DNA of 64,000 nt. Source: Helicobacter sp. MIT 11-5569. GTDB lineage: Bacteria > Campylobacterota > Campylobacteria > Campylobacterales > Helicobacteraceae. The notes beneath the pieces were generated by a model. It was given only the letters and a program-made list of their open reading frames with translations, was not told where the DNA came from and made no database searches. Shown piece after piece: positions 16,713-26,336 of the stretch. The position numbers and the translations under genes were made by a program. The stretch is taken from contig NZ_JRPB02000003.1 in the NCBI RefSeq assembly GCF_000765695.2, positions 1-64,000 of the forward strand, in the 5' to 3' direction. Position 1 is the stretch's first letter. Every line of letters starts with the position of its first letter.

Positions 16713-19178
16713 ATGAAACGCCTTTGCGACCATTGCCATTTAGAATTTGATGAAAAAGCGCTAATTCATTCAGCAATTAATGGAGAGAAAAAGTATTTTT
16801 GCTGCAAAGGTTGTGAGGGTGTTTATAAACTTCTAAATAGCGAGGGGTTAGGGGATTTTTATAGCAAATTAGGGAACAATACCCTAGAGCCTGCGCAAGA
16901 AATTTTAGAATCTGAAAGCTTGGAATCTTTTGATTCTACGCCATTTTTTGAACATTTTGTAACCCAAAAAGAATCTTTGTGTGAAGTTTCTTTGATTTTA
17001 GAAAAAATCCATTGCATTGCTTGTGTTTGGCTGAATGAAAAAATCCTTTCTCAAACACATGGAATCTTAAAGGTTAATATCAACTACACAAGTAACAAAG
17101 CGACAATTCTTTATGACCCAAAAGCGATAAAAATCTCTCAAATTATCCAAAAGATTCGTCAAATCGGCTACAATGCACACGCTTACGACCCGCGCTTGCA
17201 AGAGACTTACGCACAAAAAGAAAAACGTGATTATTATATTAAAATGGTTGTTGGAATCTTTTGCGTGATGAATATTATGTGGATTGCCGTAGCGCAGTAT
17301 GCGGGGTATTTTAGTGGAATCTCAAAGGATATGCGCAATATCCTAAACTTCGCGGGATTCGCGCTTGCTACACCTGTGCTGTTTTTTAGCGGAATCATCT
17401 TTTGGCGCGGTGCTTGGGTTGCCCTTAAATACAAAACTCCAAATATGGATTTGCTTGTTATTAGTGGTGCAACTTTGGCGTATTTGTATTCTATTTATGC
17501 AAGTTTTAGCGGTGGCGAGACCTATTTTGAATCTGTGGCGATGATTATTACTTTTGTGTTAATTGGCAAATTTTTAGAAGTGCGTGGCAAAAAAAGCGCA
17601 GTAGATAGCCTAGATAGGTTGAATGCTCAAATGCCTTTAAGTGTGCGTGTTTTAAAAAATCCACAAAACAAACAAGCCAAACTAGAAAATTTGGATTCTA
17701 AAACATCGCAAGAATCTTTTGAAGAAATTGCAATAGAATCCGTGAAAATTGGTGATATTGTGCAGGTGCGACCCGGTGAGCGCGTTGCGTTAGATGGCAC
17801 ATTGCTAAGCACAGAGGCACTTTGTGATGAAAGCGCGATGAGTGGAGAATCCTTACCACAAGTTAAGAATGCTGGGGATTCCATTTATTCTGGTTCTTTG
17901 GCGTTGAATTGTCCTTTTAATTATCAAGTTCGCAAAACTTTTAAAGATTCTTTGATGATGAAAATTGTAGGGTTGGTAGAAAACTCTTTAAATGCGCGTC
18001 CAAAGATTCAAGAAATGGCGAATCAAATTTCGCGTTATTTTTCGCTCGTGATTCTCTCTTTGGCTTTTAGCACTTTTTTGGTTTGGGAGTTTTTGCTCAA
18101 TGCACCCTTTGAACGTTCTTTAATGGTGATGATTTCTGTGATAATTATTGCTTGTCCTTGTGCGCTTGCCCTTGCTACGCCGATTGCTGCTTTGATTGGA
18201 TTAAGTGAAGCATTAAAACATAGAATCCTTTTTAAAGAAGCGCGTTTTTTAGAAACTATCGCAAAGGCAGATACGCTTGTGTTGGATAAAACAGGGACAT
18301 TAACAGAAGGTAAGCTTAAAGTGATTAGCGTGCAGTATTTCACGCAAGCACAAGCTTTGGATTCTATGCAAGAGAAAATCCTACGCACAATGCTAACACA
18401 AAATGCACACCCTATCAGCAAAGCGGTGCTAAAATTTATCGGCAAGGGTGAAGAAGTGGTTTTGGATTCAATGGCACAAATCAACGCACGCGGAATCGTA
18501 GCACAAGCACTAGGAGAAACTTATTTTGGCGGAAACTTAGCACTTTTGCAAGAACATAAAGTCGCGATTCCTACGACATTAGAAGAATCTCAAGCAAGTG
18601 TCTTTTATTTTGCCAAAGATTCTACAATTTTAGCAAAATTTATCTTGCAAGACACGCTCAAAAAAGACGCAAAGACTGCGATTGAAAATCTTAAAGCACA
18701 AAATATTACTTGCATACTTTTAAGCGGAGATAATGAAGGTGCTTGTAAAAGTGTCGCACAAGAGATTGGAATCCAAGAATATTATGCCACACAAAGTCCG
18801 CTTGATAAGGCAAATTTCATAGATAAATTGCACCAACAGGGCAAAATTGTTGTGATGGCAGGTGATGGGATTAACGATTCTATTGCGCTTAGCAAAAGTG
18901 ATATTGCTATTGCAATGGGTGGGGGCATTGATATTGCAATTAGCGTTAGTGATGTGGTAGTGCTAGATAGCAGTGTGCAAGGAATCGCGGAATCTTTTGT
19001 TTTGGGGCGCAAAACCTATCGTTTTATCTTGCAAAACCTTGCTCTTTCTTTGCTTTATAATGCGCTTACGATTCCACTCGCTATGGCTGGTTTTGTGATT
19101 CCGCTTATTGCCGCGCTTTCTATGTCGCTTAGCTCACTACTTGTAGTGGGGAATAGTTTTAGGATTAAAGGAAAATAG
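16713..19178 (+). CDS. ccoI: Copper-exporting P1B-type ATPase (CcoI/FixI type)
   Basis: 821 aa. The N-terminal Cys-rich domain (CDHCHLEF, CCKGCEGVY) and a divergent HMA domain with HCIACVW mark the FixI/CcoI subgroup, which delivers copper to the cbb3-type cytochrome oxidase rather than detoxifying it. Further motifs are the metal-site CPC in IACPCALALATP, phosphorylation DKTGTLTEG, and GDGINDSIALS. About eight membrane segments are seen. It could equally be named copA in some annotations. It is probably cotranscribed with the upstream permease. Confidence 0.9.
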   Translation: MKRLCDHCHLEFDEKALIHSAINGEKKYFCCKGCEGVYKLLNSEGLGDFYSKLGNNTLEPAQEILESESLESFDSTPFFEHFVTQKESLCEVSLILEKIHCIACVWLNEKILSQTHGILKVNINYTSNKATILYDPKAIKISQIIQKIRQIGYNAHAYDPRLQETYAQKEKRDYYIKMVVGIFCVMNIMWIAVAQYAGYFSGISKDMRNILNFAGFALATPVLFFSGIIFWRGAWVALKYKTPNMDLLVISGATLAYLYSIYASFSGGETYFESVAMIITFVLIGKFLEVRGKKSAVDSLDRLNAQMPLSVRVLKNPQNKQAKLENLDSKTSQESFEEIAIESVKIGDIVQVRPGERVALDGTLLSTEALCDESAMSGESLPQVKNAGDSIYSGSLALNCPFNYQVRKTFKDSLMMKIVGLVENSLNARPKIQEMANQISRYFSLVILSLAFSTFLVWEFLLNAPFERSLMVMISVIIIACPCALALATPIAALIGLSEALKHRILFKEARFLETIAKADTLVLDKTGTLTEGKLKVISVQYFTQAQALDSMQEKILRTMLTQNAHPISKAVLKFIGKGEEVVLDSMAQINARGIVAQALGETYFGGNLALLQEHKVAIPTTLEESQASVFYFAKDSTILAKFILQDTLKKDAKTAIENLKAQNITCILLSGDNEGACKSVAQEIGIQEYYATQSPLDKANFIDKLHQQGKIVVMAGDGINDSIALSKSDIAIAMGGGIDIAISVSDVVVLDSSVQGIAESFVLGRKTYRFILQNLALSLLYNALTIPLAMAGFVIPLIAALSMSLSSLLVVGNSFRIKGK

Positions 19179-19188
19179 GTAAAATCTA

Positions 19189-20211
19189 TTAGCAGATTCT
19201 AGGGAGTAGCTCTCCGCTAGGATAATCTAAAAAGCGTTTTGCTCCAAAATCAGTTTCTAAGACAACGCGTCCTTGATTTTTGCCTGTTGTGTAGCCAATT
19301 AGAGTGGCGTTTTTAGCACCATTTTGGTGTAGAATCTCTAAAGTTTTTTGAGCATCTTCTTGTGCGACACATAGCACGCACATTCCCTCATTTGCTAGAT
19401 TATAGGCTTCAAAGCCTAGTAATTCGCAAATTCCGCGCACTTGTGGCAAAATGGGTAGATTCTTTTCTTCAATCTCTATGCCAATTTTTGAAGCATTTGC
19501 CCATTCGTTAAGCACGCTAGCGATTCCGCCGCGCGTTGCGTCTCTTAGGGCATATAAAGTAATATTAGACGTAAAGAGTGGTTCTAAAATAGGGTAGAGT
19601 AATGCGCAATCACTCTTTAATGTGCTATTTAGTTGGATTCCTTCTCGATTAGAGTAAATGACTGCACCGTGTGTTCCGATATTTCCACTAACAATAATTG
19701 CGCTATCTTGTGGAATCTTAAAGGCACTTAGATGTAAATGTGGATAGAGAAATTCTCCTATCGCAGTTGTGGTAATAAAAATTTTATCAAGTGTTCCTTT
19801 GGGAAGAACTTTAGTATCTGCTGAAATAAGCTTTGCGCTACTTTCTTTAAGTGTATTTGCAAAAGATTCTACAATGCGTCTTAAATCTGCAATCAAGAAT
19901 CCCTCTTCAATCATAAAGCTTGCGCTTAAATAACGCGCTTTTGCACCCATCATTGCAACATCGTTACAACTCCCGCATACGCTTAGTTTGCCAATATCTC
20001 CACCGGCAAAAAACAAAGGAGAGACAACATAACCATCTGTGCTTAGGGCAAATTTTTCGGAATTTTGCTGGAATGTTCCAATGCCTGCATCTTCACCACT
20101 GCCTATTACACAACTTTCTAAATAGGGATAAAAAAGCTCTGTAATAAGGCTTTGGGATTCTACACCACCGCTTCCGTGGCTTAATAATATGGAATCTGTG
20201 TTAAGTTTCAT
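19189..20211 (-). CDS. hypE: Hydrogenase maturation protein HypE
   Basis: 340 aa. LLSHGSGGVESQSLI at the N terminus and the C-terminal PRIC (a terminal cysteine) are diagnostic. HypE converts the carbamoyl group received from HypF on this cysteine into thiocyanate, the source of the cyanide ligands of the NiFe hydrogenase centre. AIR-synthase-like ATP-binding motifs are visible (VSGNIGTHGAVIYS, RDATRGGIASVLNE). It lies only 11 bases downstream of the RNase P RNA gene on the same strand. Confidence 0.95.
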   Translation of the reverse strand: MKLNTDSILLSHGSGGVESQSLITELFYPYLESCVIGSGEDAGIGTFQQNSEKFALSTDGYVVSPLFFAGGDIGKLSVCGSCNDVAMMGAKARYLSASFMIEEGFLIADLRRIVESFANTLKESSAKLISADTKVLPKGTLDKIFITTTAIGEFLYPHLHLSAFKIPQDSAIIVSGNIGTHGAVIYSNREGIQLNSTLKSDCALLYPILEPLFTSNITLYALRDATRGGIASVLNEWANASKIGIEIEEKNLPILPQVRGICELLGFEAYNLANEGMCVLCVAQEDAQKTLEILHQNGAKNATLIGYTTGKNQGRVVLETDFGAKRFLDYPSGELLPRIC

Positions 20212-20222
20212 AATCTTTCCTT

Positions 20223-20544
20223 TAGGTGTAGCTATAAGCCGAGTTCTGTTTATGTGGTTATTTATCTACATTTTGCCTTGCAGCAAAACTCTAGCAATGG
20301 GCTTGAATTTTGGGATATTAACCATGCCCATTTTGCTGCAGATTGGGCTTGCAATGCGAAACATTTTACAATGTTTCCGGTAAGCTCTTGCCTCACCTTT
20401 TCACCCTTGCCCACACTTTTATGCGGGTAGTTTATTTTCTGTTGCGCTTTCCCTTAGATTGCTCTAGCCATTCTTTAAATGGAATCCTATCCCAAAGCAG
20501 CTCGGACTTTCCTCTTATTTCTAAGCAACCACTTGCTACACCTA
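20223..20544 (-). ncRNA. rnpB: RNase P RNA
   Basis: About 322 nt. On the minus strand the 5' half has the universal GAGGAAAGTCCGAGCT (20499-20514) and the 3' end has ACAGAACTCGGCTTAT (20234-20249). The ends pair as helix P1: TAGGTGTAGC at the 5' end with GCTACACCTA at the 3' end. It is the catalytic RNA that trims 5' leaders from pre-tRNAs. Boundaries are set by P1 and may be off by a few bases. Confidence 0.95.
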
Positions 20545-20622
20545 TGAGAATAATTTTAACAAAAGTGCAATGAATTAAATTTTAATTTTCCTATCTTTAA
20601 ATTATTTTCTTTATTTAAGGAA

Positions 20623-20641
20623 ATTATTATTTATTAATAAT
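20623..20641. promoter_or_regulatory. Candidate Fur/PerR-type operator upstream of katA
   Basis: A 19-bp imperfect palindrome, ATTATTATTTATTAATAAT, with 7-bp perfect arms lies 61 bases before the katA start. Its size and A/T composition fit PerR/Fur boxes, and catalase genes of related bacteria are PerR or Fur targets. In such AT-rich DNA a chance palindrome is possible. Confidence 0.4.
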
Positions 20642-20701
20642 GATTTTCTTTTAATAAAAATATGGTATATTTATAAGATAATTTTGTCAAGGAGAATATC
20701 A

Positions 20702-22138
20702 ATGAGTAAAAAATTTACAACAGCGACTGGAACGCCAATAGGAGATAATCAAAATTCCATAACAGCAGGCAAAAGAGGTCCTACACTTTTGCAAGATACT
20801 TGGCTTTTAGAGAAATTAGCGCATTTTGATAGAGAGAGGATTCCAGAACGTGTAGTGCATGCTAAAGGTAGTGCGGCTTATGGTGAATTAACTATTACTA
20901 ATGATATTACGCAATATTCAAAAGCGGATATTTTTAGTTCTGTGGGTAAAAAAACTAAAGTATTCTTACGATTTTCTACCGTAGCAGGCGAGAGAGGCGC
21001 AGCAGATGCGGAGAGAGATGTGCGAGGATTTGCATTGAAATTTTATACTAATGAAGGAAATTGGGACCTTGTAGGAAATAATACACCTGTATTTTTTATT
21101 AAAGATGCAATGAAATTTCCAGACTTTATCCATACACAAAAAAGAGACCCAAAGACAAATCTAAGAAGCGCGACTGCTGCATGGGATTTTTGGAGTTTGC
21201 ATCCAGAATCTTTGCACCAAGTAACAATCCTTATGAGTGATAGAGGAATACCACGAAGTTATCGGGAAATGCATGGTTTTGGTAGTCATACTTATAGTTT
21301 TATTAATGCAAAAAATGAGCGATTTTGGGTGAAATTTCACTTTAAGAGTATGCAAGGAATCCATAATCTAACTAATAGAGAAGCGGAAGCAATGATTGCT
21401 AAAGATAGAGAATCTCATCAAAAAGATTTGTTTGAAAATATAGAAAAAGGAAATTTTCCTAAATGGAGATTCTGTGTGCAAATTATGCACGAAAAAGACG
21501 CGGCAAACTATAAAGTCAATCCTTTTGATTTGACCAAAACTTGGTCTCATAAAGATTATCCACTTATTGAAGTAGGTATCTTAGAGCTTAATAAAAATCC
21601 AGAAAATTATTTTGCAGAGGTAGAGCAAGTAGCCTTTAATCCTGCTAATATTGTCCCGGGAATTGGATATAGCCCTGATAAAATGCTACAAGGAAGACTT
21701 TTTAGCTATGGAGATACGCAAAGATATCGTTTAGGTATTAATCACTCTCAGATTCCCGTTAATGCACCTATTGCGCCTGTATCTAATACGCATAGAGATG
21801 GAGTTATGCAAATGGGTCAATATGGTGGAGAGAGAAATTATAACCCAAGCTATTATGCGGATTATCAAGAAGACACTAATGCGTTAGAGCCACCATTGCA
21901 TATTCAAGAAGGCGATGTAATGGCTAGATACAATCATCGCGAATATGAAGAAGACCATTTTAGTCAAGCAGGAGATTTGTATCGTTTAATGAGTGCAGAG
22001 CAAAAAGAAGCACTTTGTCAAAATATTAAAGAAGCAATGGAGGGTGTTCCAGCGGAGATTTGTAAGCGACAAATTGAGCATTTTACTAAAGCTGACCCAG
22101 CTTATGGTAAAAGAGTAAAAGAGCTTTTAGGCTTATAG
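20702..22138 (+). CDS. katA: Catalase (monofunctional, heme)
   Basis: 478 aa from ATG 20702, with AAGGAG eight bases upstream. The active-site segment [20 protein letters not shown] holds the distal His; [19 protein letters not shown] and the heme-binding [14 protein letters not shown] with the proximal Tyr are all present. The length fits small-subunit catalases. It converts hydrogen peroxide to water and oxygen. A candidate peroxide-responsive operator lies upstream, and an ankyrin-repeat gene lies convergently downstream. Confidence 0.97.
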   Translation: MSKKFTTATGTPIGDNQNSITAGKRGPTLLQDTWLLEKLAHFDRERIPERVVHAKGSAAYGELTITNDITQYSKADIFSSVGKKTKVFLRFSTVAGERGAADAERDVRGFALKFYTNEGNWDLVGNNTPVFFIKDAMKFPDFIHTQKRDPKTNLRSATAAWDFWSLHPESLHQVTILMSDRGIPRSYREMHGFGSHTYSFINAKNERFWVKFHFKSMQGIHNLTNREAEAMIAKDRESHQKDLFENIEKGNFPKWRFCVQIMHEKDAANYKVNPFDLTKTWSHKDYPLIEVGILELNKNPENYFAEVEQVAFNPANIVPGIGYSPDKMLQGRLFSYGDTQRYRLGINHSQIPVNAPIAPVSNTHRDGVMQMGQYGGERNYNPSYYADYQEDTNALEPPLHIQEGDVMARYNHREYEEDHFSQAGDLYRLMSAEQKEALCQNIKEAMEGVPAEICKRQIEHFTKADPAYGKRVKELLGL

Positions 22139-22145
22139 AATCTAG

Positions 22146-22176
22146 TTTGTGGAATCTTTTTTGGATTCTACAAATT
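22146..22176. terminator. Hairpin terminator between katA and the ankyrin gene
   Basis: TTTGTGGAATC (22146-22156) pairs with GATTCTACAAA (22164-22174), with one G-T wobble and a T-rich 7-base loop. It lies just after the katA stop, between convergent genes, and could serve either strand. Confidence 0.5.
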
Positions 22177-22254
22177 TAAAGAAAATAAAATACCTATTCA
22201 TAGTTTCTACAATCAAAATAAGATTTTTAGGAAGTTAATTTTTGTAAATTTGAT

Positions 22255-22707
22255 TTAGAAGCTTATCCATAATTTTTTTAATAAGTTTATCTTTTTGTTA
22301 GAATATTGCTTTAGAAGTTTGATAATTTCTTTTCTACGAAATAAAATAGCAAAATCATAAGGCGTCATTCCCATAGGGTTTTGACAATCTGGATTTGCTC
22401 CATTTTCTAGCAGAAGTTTCGCCACTTCCACATATCCTTTAAAACACACACCAGCAAGGGGCGTTAGATTCTTGTCATTTGCCTTATCCACTTCAGCTTT
22501 GTATTGCAAAAGTAGTTTGACGCATTCTAGGCTATTATGATAGCTTGCAAGCATTATCAAGGAATCACCTTTATGGTTTGAAAGATTGGGATTCAATCCA
22601 TTTTTTAAAAGTATTTCTAGGGATTGGTAGTCGTTATTTCTTGCCATATCAAATGACATTGCACAAAGTTCTTCTAATTTTTCTTCTTCTTGGGGTGTTA
22701 ATTGCAT
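22255..22707 (-). CDS. Ankyrin-repeat protein next to catalase (Cj1386-like)
   Basis: About 150 aa, started at the ATG at 22707 (MQLTPQEEEKLEEL). Three ankyrin repeats are visible: GLNPNLSNHKGDSLIMLASY, KANDKNLTPLAGVCFKGYVE and GANPDCQNPMGMTPYDFAI. No signal peptide. In Campylobacter jejuni an ankyrin protein next to katA (Cj1386) binds hemin and supports catalase activity; a similar heme-delivery role is inferred from the position alone. Here the gene converges on katA instead of following it, so the two are not in one operon. Confidence 0.75.
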   Translation of the reverse strand: MQLTPQEEEKLEELCAMSFDMARNNDYQSLEILLKNGLNPNLSNHKGDSLIMLASYHNSLECVKLLLQYKAEVDKANDKNLTPLAGVCFKGYVEVAKLLLENGANPDCQNPMGMTPYDFAILFRRKEIIKLLKQYSNKKINLLKKLWISF

Positions 22708-22798
22708 AATATTCTCGCTACATTTTTGAGATTGTAGCAAAAATATGATAAAAAGAGTTTAAGCTAGAGTTGCCAAAATAGCGCAAAGAATCCTACTT

Positions 22799-23164
22799 TT
22801 AAGATTTGTTAAAAACAAATATTTTGCTTAATAGGAATCCAAAAATCGTATAACTTAAACATGCTAAAAATTGTGCAATATAGACATTTAATAAAAGGAT
22901 TCTAAAACACAAAATAAGCACAATTAGATTAATAAGATATGCAATGCCCATTGTAAGAAAAAATTTTATTAATCCTTTAGTATTAGAATTTGCCTTGAAA
23001 GTAAAGCGACTATTGAGATAATACGAGCAATAAATGCCTAGTATGTAGCCCAAAAAATTAGCCAATTCTGCTCTTGTTCCTAAATAGGTTAGGAGAAAAA
23101 TAGTCCCCATACCTATGAAAGTATTAAAGATTCCAATGATTCCATAAAGCAACAATTGCTTCAT
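22799..23164 (-). CDS. gtrA: GtrA family membrane protein (putative glycolipid flippase)
   Basis: 121 aa with four transmembrane helices. LLLYGIIGIFNTFIGMG at the start and FLGYILGIYCSYYLNSRFTF are the hallmark of the GtrA family. GtrA proteins are thought to flip undecaprenyl-phosphate-linked sugar across the inner membrane for O-antigen modification. The start overlaps the stop of the larger membrane protein gene by four bases. It is the last gene of a three-gene minus-strand cassette with a phase-variable first gene. Confidence 0.85.
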   Translation of the reverse strand: MKQLLLYGIIGIFNTFIGMGTIFLLTYLGTRAELANFLGYILGIYCSYYLNSRFTFKANSNTKGLIKFFLTMGIAYLINLIVLILCFRILLLNVYIAQFLACLSYTIFGFLLSKIFVFNKS

Positions 23165-24627
23165 TCTATTCTAATGCTTTCAACTTCAAGATACTTTGAA
23201 AGAATTTGATTTGACCAGCTATCCATATCTTCACCTATAACTGCAAAATCTATAAAATATTTTTGCCTTATAAGGTATCGTTTTTTATCTTGTTTTGCGA
23301 TGATGATATTTGTTTCGCCTAATGCTTTTTCTTGTGCGACAAATCGCGTCAGATTAGACCATTTGTTAAAAATTTGATAGCAATTAAAGCCAACAAACCC
23401 GATTCCAAATAGCAATAAAACACTGATGATTTTAGTTGTTCGTTTGAGATTAGCACAATAAAATTCTTTAAACATCATTAATATCATAATGAATAACAAT
23501 AAAGAATCACCAAGCCTAGCTCTTTGTGGTAATCTGTGTATAAATTGAATCGGAATTAAAGCAATAAACAACCAAACTCCAAAAATCAGAACAAACCAAT
23601 AATAAAACTTTTCTTTTCTAGCAAGTTTTATCATCAAAATTAAAATCACACCAAAAACTAATAAAGCGCAAATATTCTTAGTCCAAGCAAGAGCAGCAAC
23701 CCATAAAGGCACAAGCGCAATCCATTGATAAGTTTTTAGTTTTTTATTTGTTTTGAAAATATAAAAAAGAGTAAATATAATTAAGAAAGAGCAAAAAGAA
23801 ATGGAATAGGCGTGGTTAAAGGTTGAATTAATGGTGATTAATTTTTCTAAAAAAGATTGATTGAAAAGCTCTGATAGGCTAATGGCTATTTTATTTTCAA
23901 TAGAATAAGACATTCTATTTTTTGCAGCAGGGGATAGAAAAAGCAAAATCCAACCCGTCCAAAATCCAAGACAACCAAAAAGATACCACAATGGAATCTT
24001 GATTTTTTTATAAAATGCCAAACCAATACTAAGCAAAAGAACCACACAAAGCGCAAGTCCGATATGCTCACTTGCCATTCCAGCACCAATAGCAAAAAAG
24101 CCAAAGAGGATTCCAATAAATAAAGATTTTAGCGTCCAAGCATTTTCTAAGGGAATACTATTATAAAATTTCCCCCAAAAGAATCTAAAAGGAAGTAAAA
24201 ATAAGAGAATAAATCCAATTCCCCACAGATAATTAAAGGCTCCAGCCCCCCAAAGAAAAGTTGAACCAAAGCAAGAAAAAAGTAAAATCAACGCACACAT
24301 TAGCATTAATGTTAAATAGTCCTGTTTATCCTTTGGCAAACTTCCACGAAAAAGCACAAAAAAACAAAGTATAAACAATACTCCCATCGCAGCATTGATT
24401 ACATCAAAGATGATACTATCAACAAATCTTGCAAAATAGCCTGTGTATAAGATTTCTCCTATTCTTGCATTCCAACTAAAATAAGATTGTAATAAATTAC
24501 CCTCTTTGGCTGTAAAATACATAGATAAATCATCTGCTTGTGGTGGGAAAAGAATATTAAAGAGTAATAATATTCCAAAAATTAGTCCAAAGACTCCAAA
24601 AAGTAATGTATTATTCTTTAAAGTCAT
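23161..24627 (-). CDS. Polytopic membrane protein, GtrC-like (possible lipid-sugar-using glycosyltransferase)
   Basis: 488 aa with about 11-12 membrane segments. An extracytoplasmic loop after the first helix contains PPQADDLSMYF, with acidic residues where GT-C enzymes keep their catalytic carboxylate. WGAGAFNYLWGIGF is a further conserved-looking motif. It resembles the DUF6056/GtrC-type proteins that transfer a sugar from undecaprenyl phosphate to a surface polysaccharide. It sits between gtrB-type and gtrA genes with overlaps on both sides (17 and 4 bases), the usual gtr cassette layout. The acceptor (LPS O-chain or other glycan) is not known. Confidence 0.65.
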   Translation of the reverse strand: MTLKNNTLLFGVFGLIFGILLLFNILFPPQADDLSMYFTAKEGNLLQSYFSWNARIGEILYTGYFARFVDSIIFDVINAAMGVLFILCFFVLFRGSLPKDKQDYLTLMLMCALILLFSCFGSTFLWGAGAFNYLWGIGFILLFLLPFRFFWGKFYNSIPLENAWTLKSLFIGILFGFFAIGAGMASEHIGLALCVVLLLSIGLAFYKKIKIPLWYLFGCLGFWTGWILLFLSPAAKNRMSYSIENKIAISLSELFNQSFLEKLITINSTFNHAYSISFCSFLIIFTLFYIFKTNKKLKTYQWIALVPLWVAALAWTKNICALLVFGVILILMIKLARKEKFYYWFVLIFGVWLFIALIPIQFIHRLPQRARLGDSLLLFIMILMMFKEFYCANLKRTTKIISVLLLFGIGFVGFNCYQIFNKWSNLTRFVAQEKALGETNIIIAKQDKKRYLIRQKYFIDFAVIGEDMDSWSNQILSKYLEVESIRIE

Positions 24628-25623
24628 AATTTTCCTTTATAATAAAATGTGGGCGATTTTTGGTTTGTTCATAAATCCTTGCGATATACTCTCCAATAAT
24701 CCCTAAACCCATTAGTTGGATTCCACCTAAAAATATAATGGCACACATTAAAGAGGGATAGCCTTTAACATCACTACCAAATATCAAAGTATCAATAATA
24801 ATCCAAGCCCCATAAGCAAAAGAAACCATACTAAAAATAAAACCAAAAATAAAAGCCAATCTTAAAGGTAAAGTAGAAAAGCTGACTAATCCTTCAATGC
24901 CATATTTAAAGAGCTTCCAAAAACTCCAACCACTTATCCCGGCTTCCCTTGGGATATATTCGTATTCTAAACATACTTTTTTGAATCCAACCCATTCAAA
25001 AATAGCCTTTGAAAACCGGTGGTATTCTTTTAAGCTCAAAATCGCTTCTACGACTTCTTTGCTCATTAAGCGAAAATCTCTAATGCCACTTTGGATTCTA
25101 ACTTCGCTAATGAGTTGAGCAATTTTGTAAAAAACCTCGCTAAAAGCTGCTCTAATTTGACTTTCACCTTTGCGATTAGTTCTTTTGACGCAAACAATAT
25201 CTGTTTTATTAGAGCAATAAATTTGGACCATTTCAAAAATCAATTCAATAGGATCTTGCAAATCCGCGTCTATTAGGACAATAGCATCTCCTTTTGAGTT
25301 TTGCAATCCGGCTAAAATCGCAGATTCTTTTCCAAAATTACGAGAAAAATTAATAATTTTGATACTTTCATCTTGTTGTTGTAGATGATTTAAGATTTGT
25401 AGAGTATCATCTGTGCTGCCATCATTAATAAAAATTAATTCATAGCATATTTTAGGATTAATCTGTGTTTGAATTGTATAGATTTGATGATGGATACAAG
25501 TATAAAATTTAGAGAGATTTAAGGATTCGTTATAGCAGGGAACAACAATGCTTAAAAGGGAGATTGTCTTGCCCCCCCCCCATTATTTTTAGCAAAATAA
25601 TCTGTTTGTGATAGTTTATCCAT
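24611..25623 (-). CDS. gtrB: GtrB-type family 2 glycosyltransferase, phase-variable (OFF with G10)
   Basis: A start ATG at 25623 follows AAAGGAT, and 14 codons later comes a G10 tract. As sequenced that frame stops after 23 codons (25552). With G11 or G8 it joins the main frame, giving about 337 aa with ISLLSIVVPCYNES, LIFINDGSTDDT and IDADLQDP, the GT2 nucleotide-sugar motifs. Two C-terminal membrane helices follow (LAFIFGFIFSMVSFAYGAW and IIFLGGIQLMGLGIIGEY). GtrB enzymes load a sugar onto undecaprenyl phosphate. It heads the gtr cassette, so the tract should switch the whole modification. Confidence 0.88.
25572..25581 (-). repeat. Phase-variation tract, G10 on the coding strand
   Basis: Ten C on the plus strand, within codons 15-18 of the glycosyltransferase gene. 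Poly-G/C runs of 8-12 in surface-glycan genes are the classic contingency switch of Helicobacter and Campylobacter. The ON frame needs 11 (or 8) bases. Confidence 0.9.
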
Positions 25624-25650
25624 TATGTATCCTTTGTAAAATTTTTATCA

Positions 25651-25656
25651 ATTATA
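25651..25656 (-). promoter_or_regulatory. -10 element of the gtr cassette promoter
   Basis: TATAAT on the minus strand, about 28 bases before the glycosyltransferase ATG and inside the 51-base gap after gph. It would let the cassette be transcribed separately from the upstream genes. No clear -35 is seen, as is common in this phylum. Confidence 0.55.
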
Positions 25657-25674
25657 ACAAAGTTAGGCAAAAAT

Positions 25675-26328
25675 TTATTGCTTTAGCCTAGATTTGATAG
25701 ATTGCACTGCTTCTAAAGCATTGTTTTTAATATTTTTTGTGTATCGTTGTAGTGTTTCTAAAGTTGCATAACCGCTTAAAACACCGATACTTTGGATATT
25801 AGCATTATTAGCAGCTTGTATATCAAGGGGTGTATCACCAATCATAAAAATATTTTCTTTTGGCAGTGGAGAAAATGCTTCTAAAGCCTTCAAAATTGGT
25901 TCTGCATTAGGTTTTGGGTGGGTAACGTTTTCTCTGCCAACGATACATGTAAAATAATTTCCTACACCCATATGGTCTAAAAGCATTTTAGAATATTGTC
26001 CTGTTTTTGTCGTAACAACACCCAAATGTGCAAAGGAATATGCTTCTAAGATTGCTTCTTTTGCGTAAGGCAAAAGTGTGGTTTTGGCATTGCAAATTTG
26101 GCGATAATGTTCTTTGTAAATGCTAATGTATTCTAAAATTGCATTTTCTTTGACTCCAAGCACACTAAACATCGTATCTAGTGTATGTCCAATTTGCGAT
26201 GTAACAGAATCAAAAGTTGGAATATCTTGATTAAAATGCTTAAAGGCAAAGCAAAAACTTTCATAAACCGCTTCTGTGGAGTCAATGAGTGTGCCATCTA
26301 AGTCAAATAGAATAATAGAATTTTGCAT
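25675..26328 (-). CDS. gph: HAD-family phosphatase, phosphoglycolate phosphatase-like
   Basis: 217 aa. HAD motif I is LFDLDGTLIDST (nucleophile Asp), motif II is VVTTKTG, and motif III/IV is HPKPNAEPI with IGDTPLDIQAANNA. A helical cap lies between. These fit the Gph/PGP subgroup, which hydrolyses 2-phosphoglycolate or similar small phosphates; the true substrate cannot be told from sequence. It lies 8 bases after the ThiD2-like gene on the minus strand. Confidence 0.85.
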   Translation of the reverse strand: MQNSIILFDLDGTLIDSTEAVYESFCFAFKHFNQDIPTFDSVTSQIGHTLDTMFSVLGVKENAILEYISIYKEHYRQICNAKTTLLPYAKEAILEAYSFAHLGVVTTKTGQYSKMLLDHMGVGNYFTCIVGRENVTHPKPNAEPILKALEAFSPLPKENIFMIGDTPLDIQAANNANIQSIGVLSGYATLETLQRYTKNIKNNALEAVQSIKSRLKQ

Positions 26329-26336
26329 TGGAATCC

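Noticed and set aside
20189-20573. Two plus-strand open frames over the RNase P RNA gene
   Set aside because: The region carries the universal rnpB signatures on the minus strand and matching P1 arms, so the frames are accidental.
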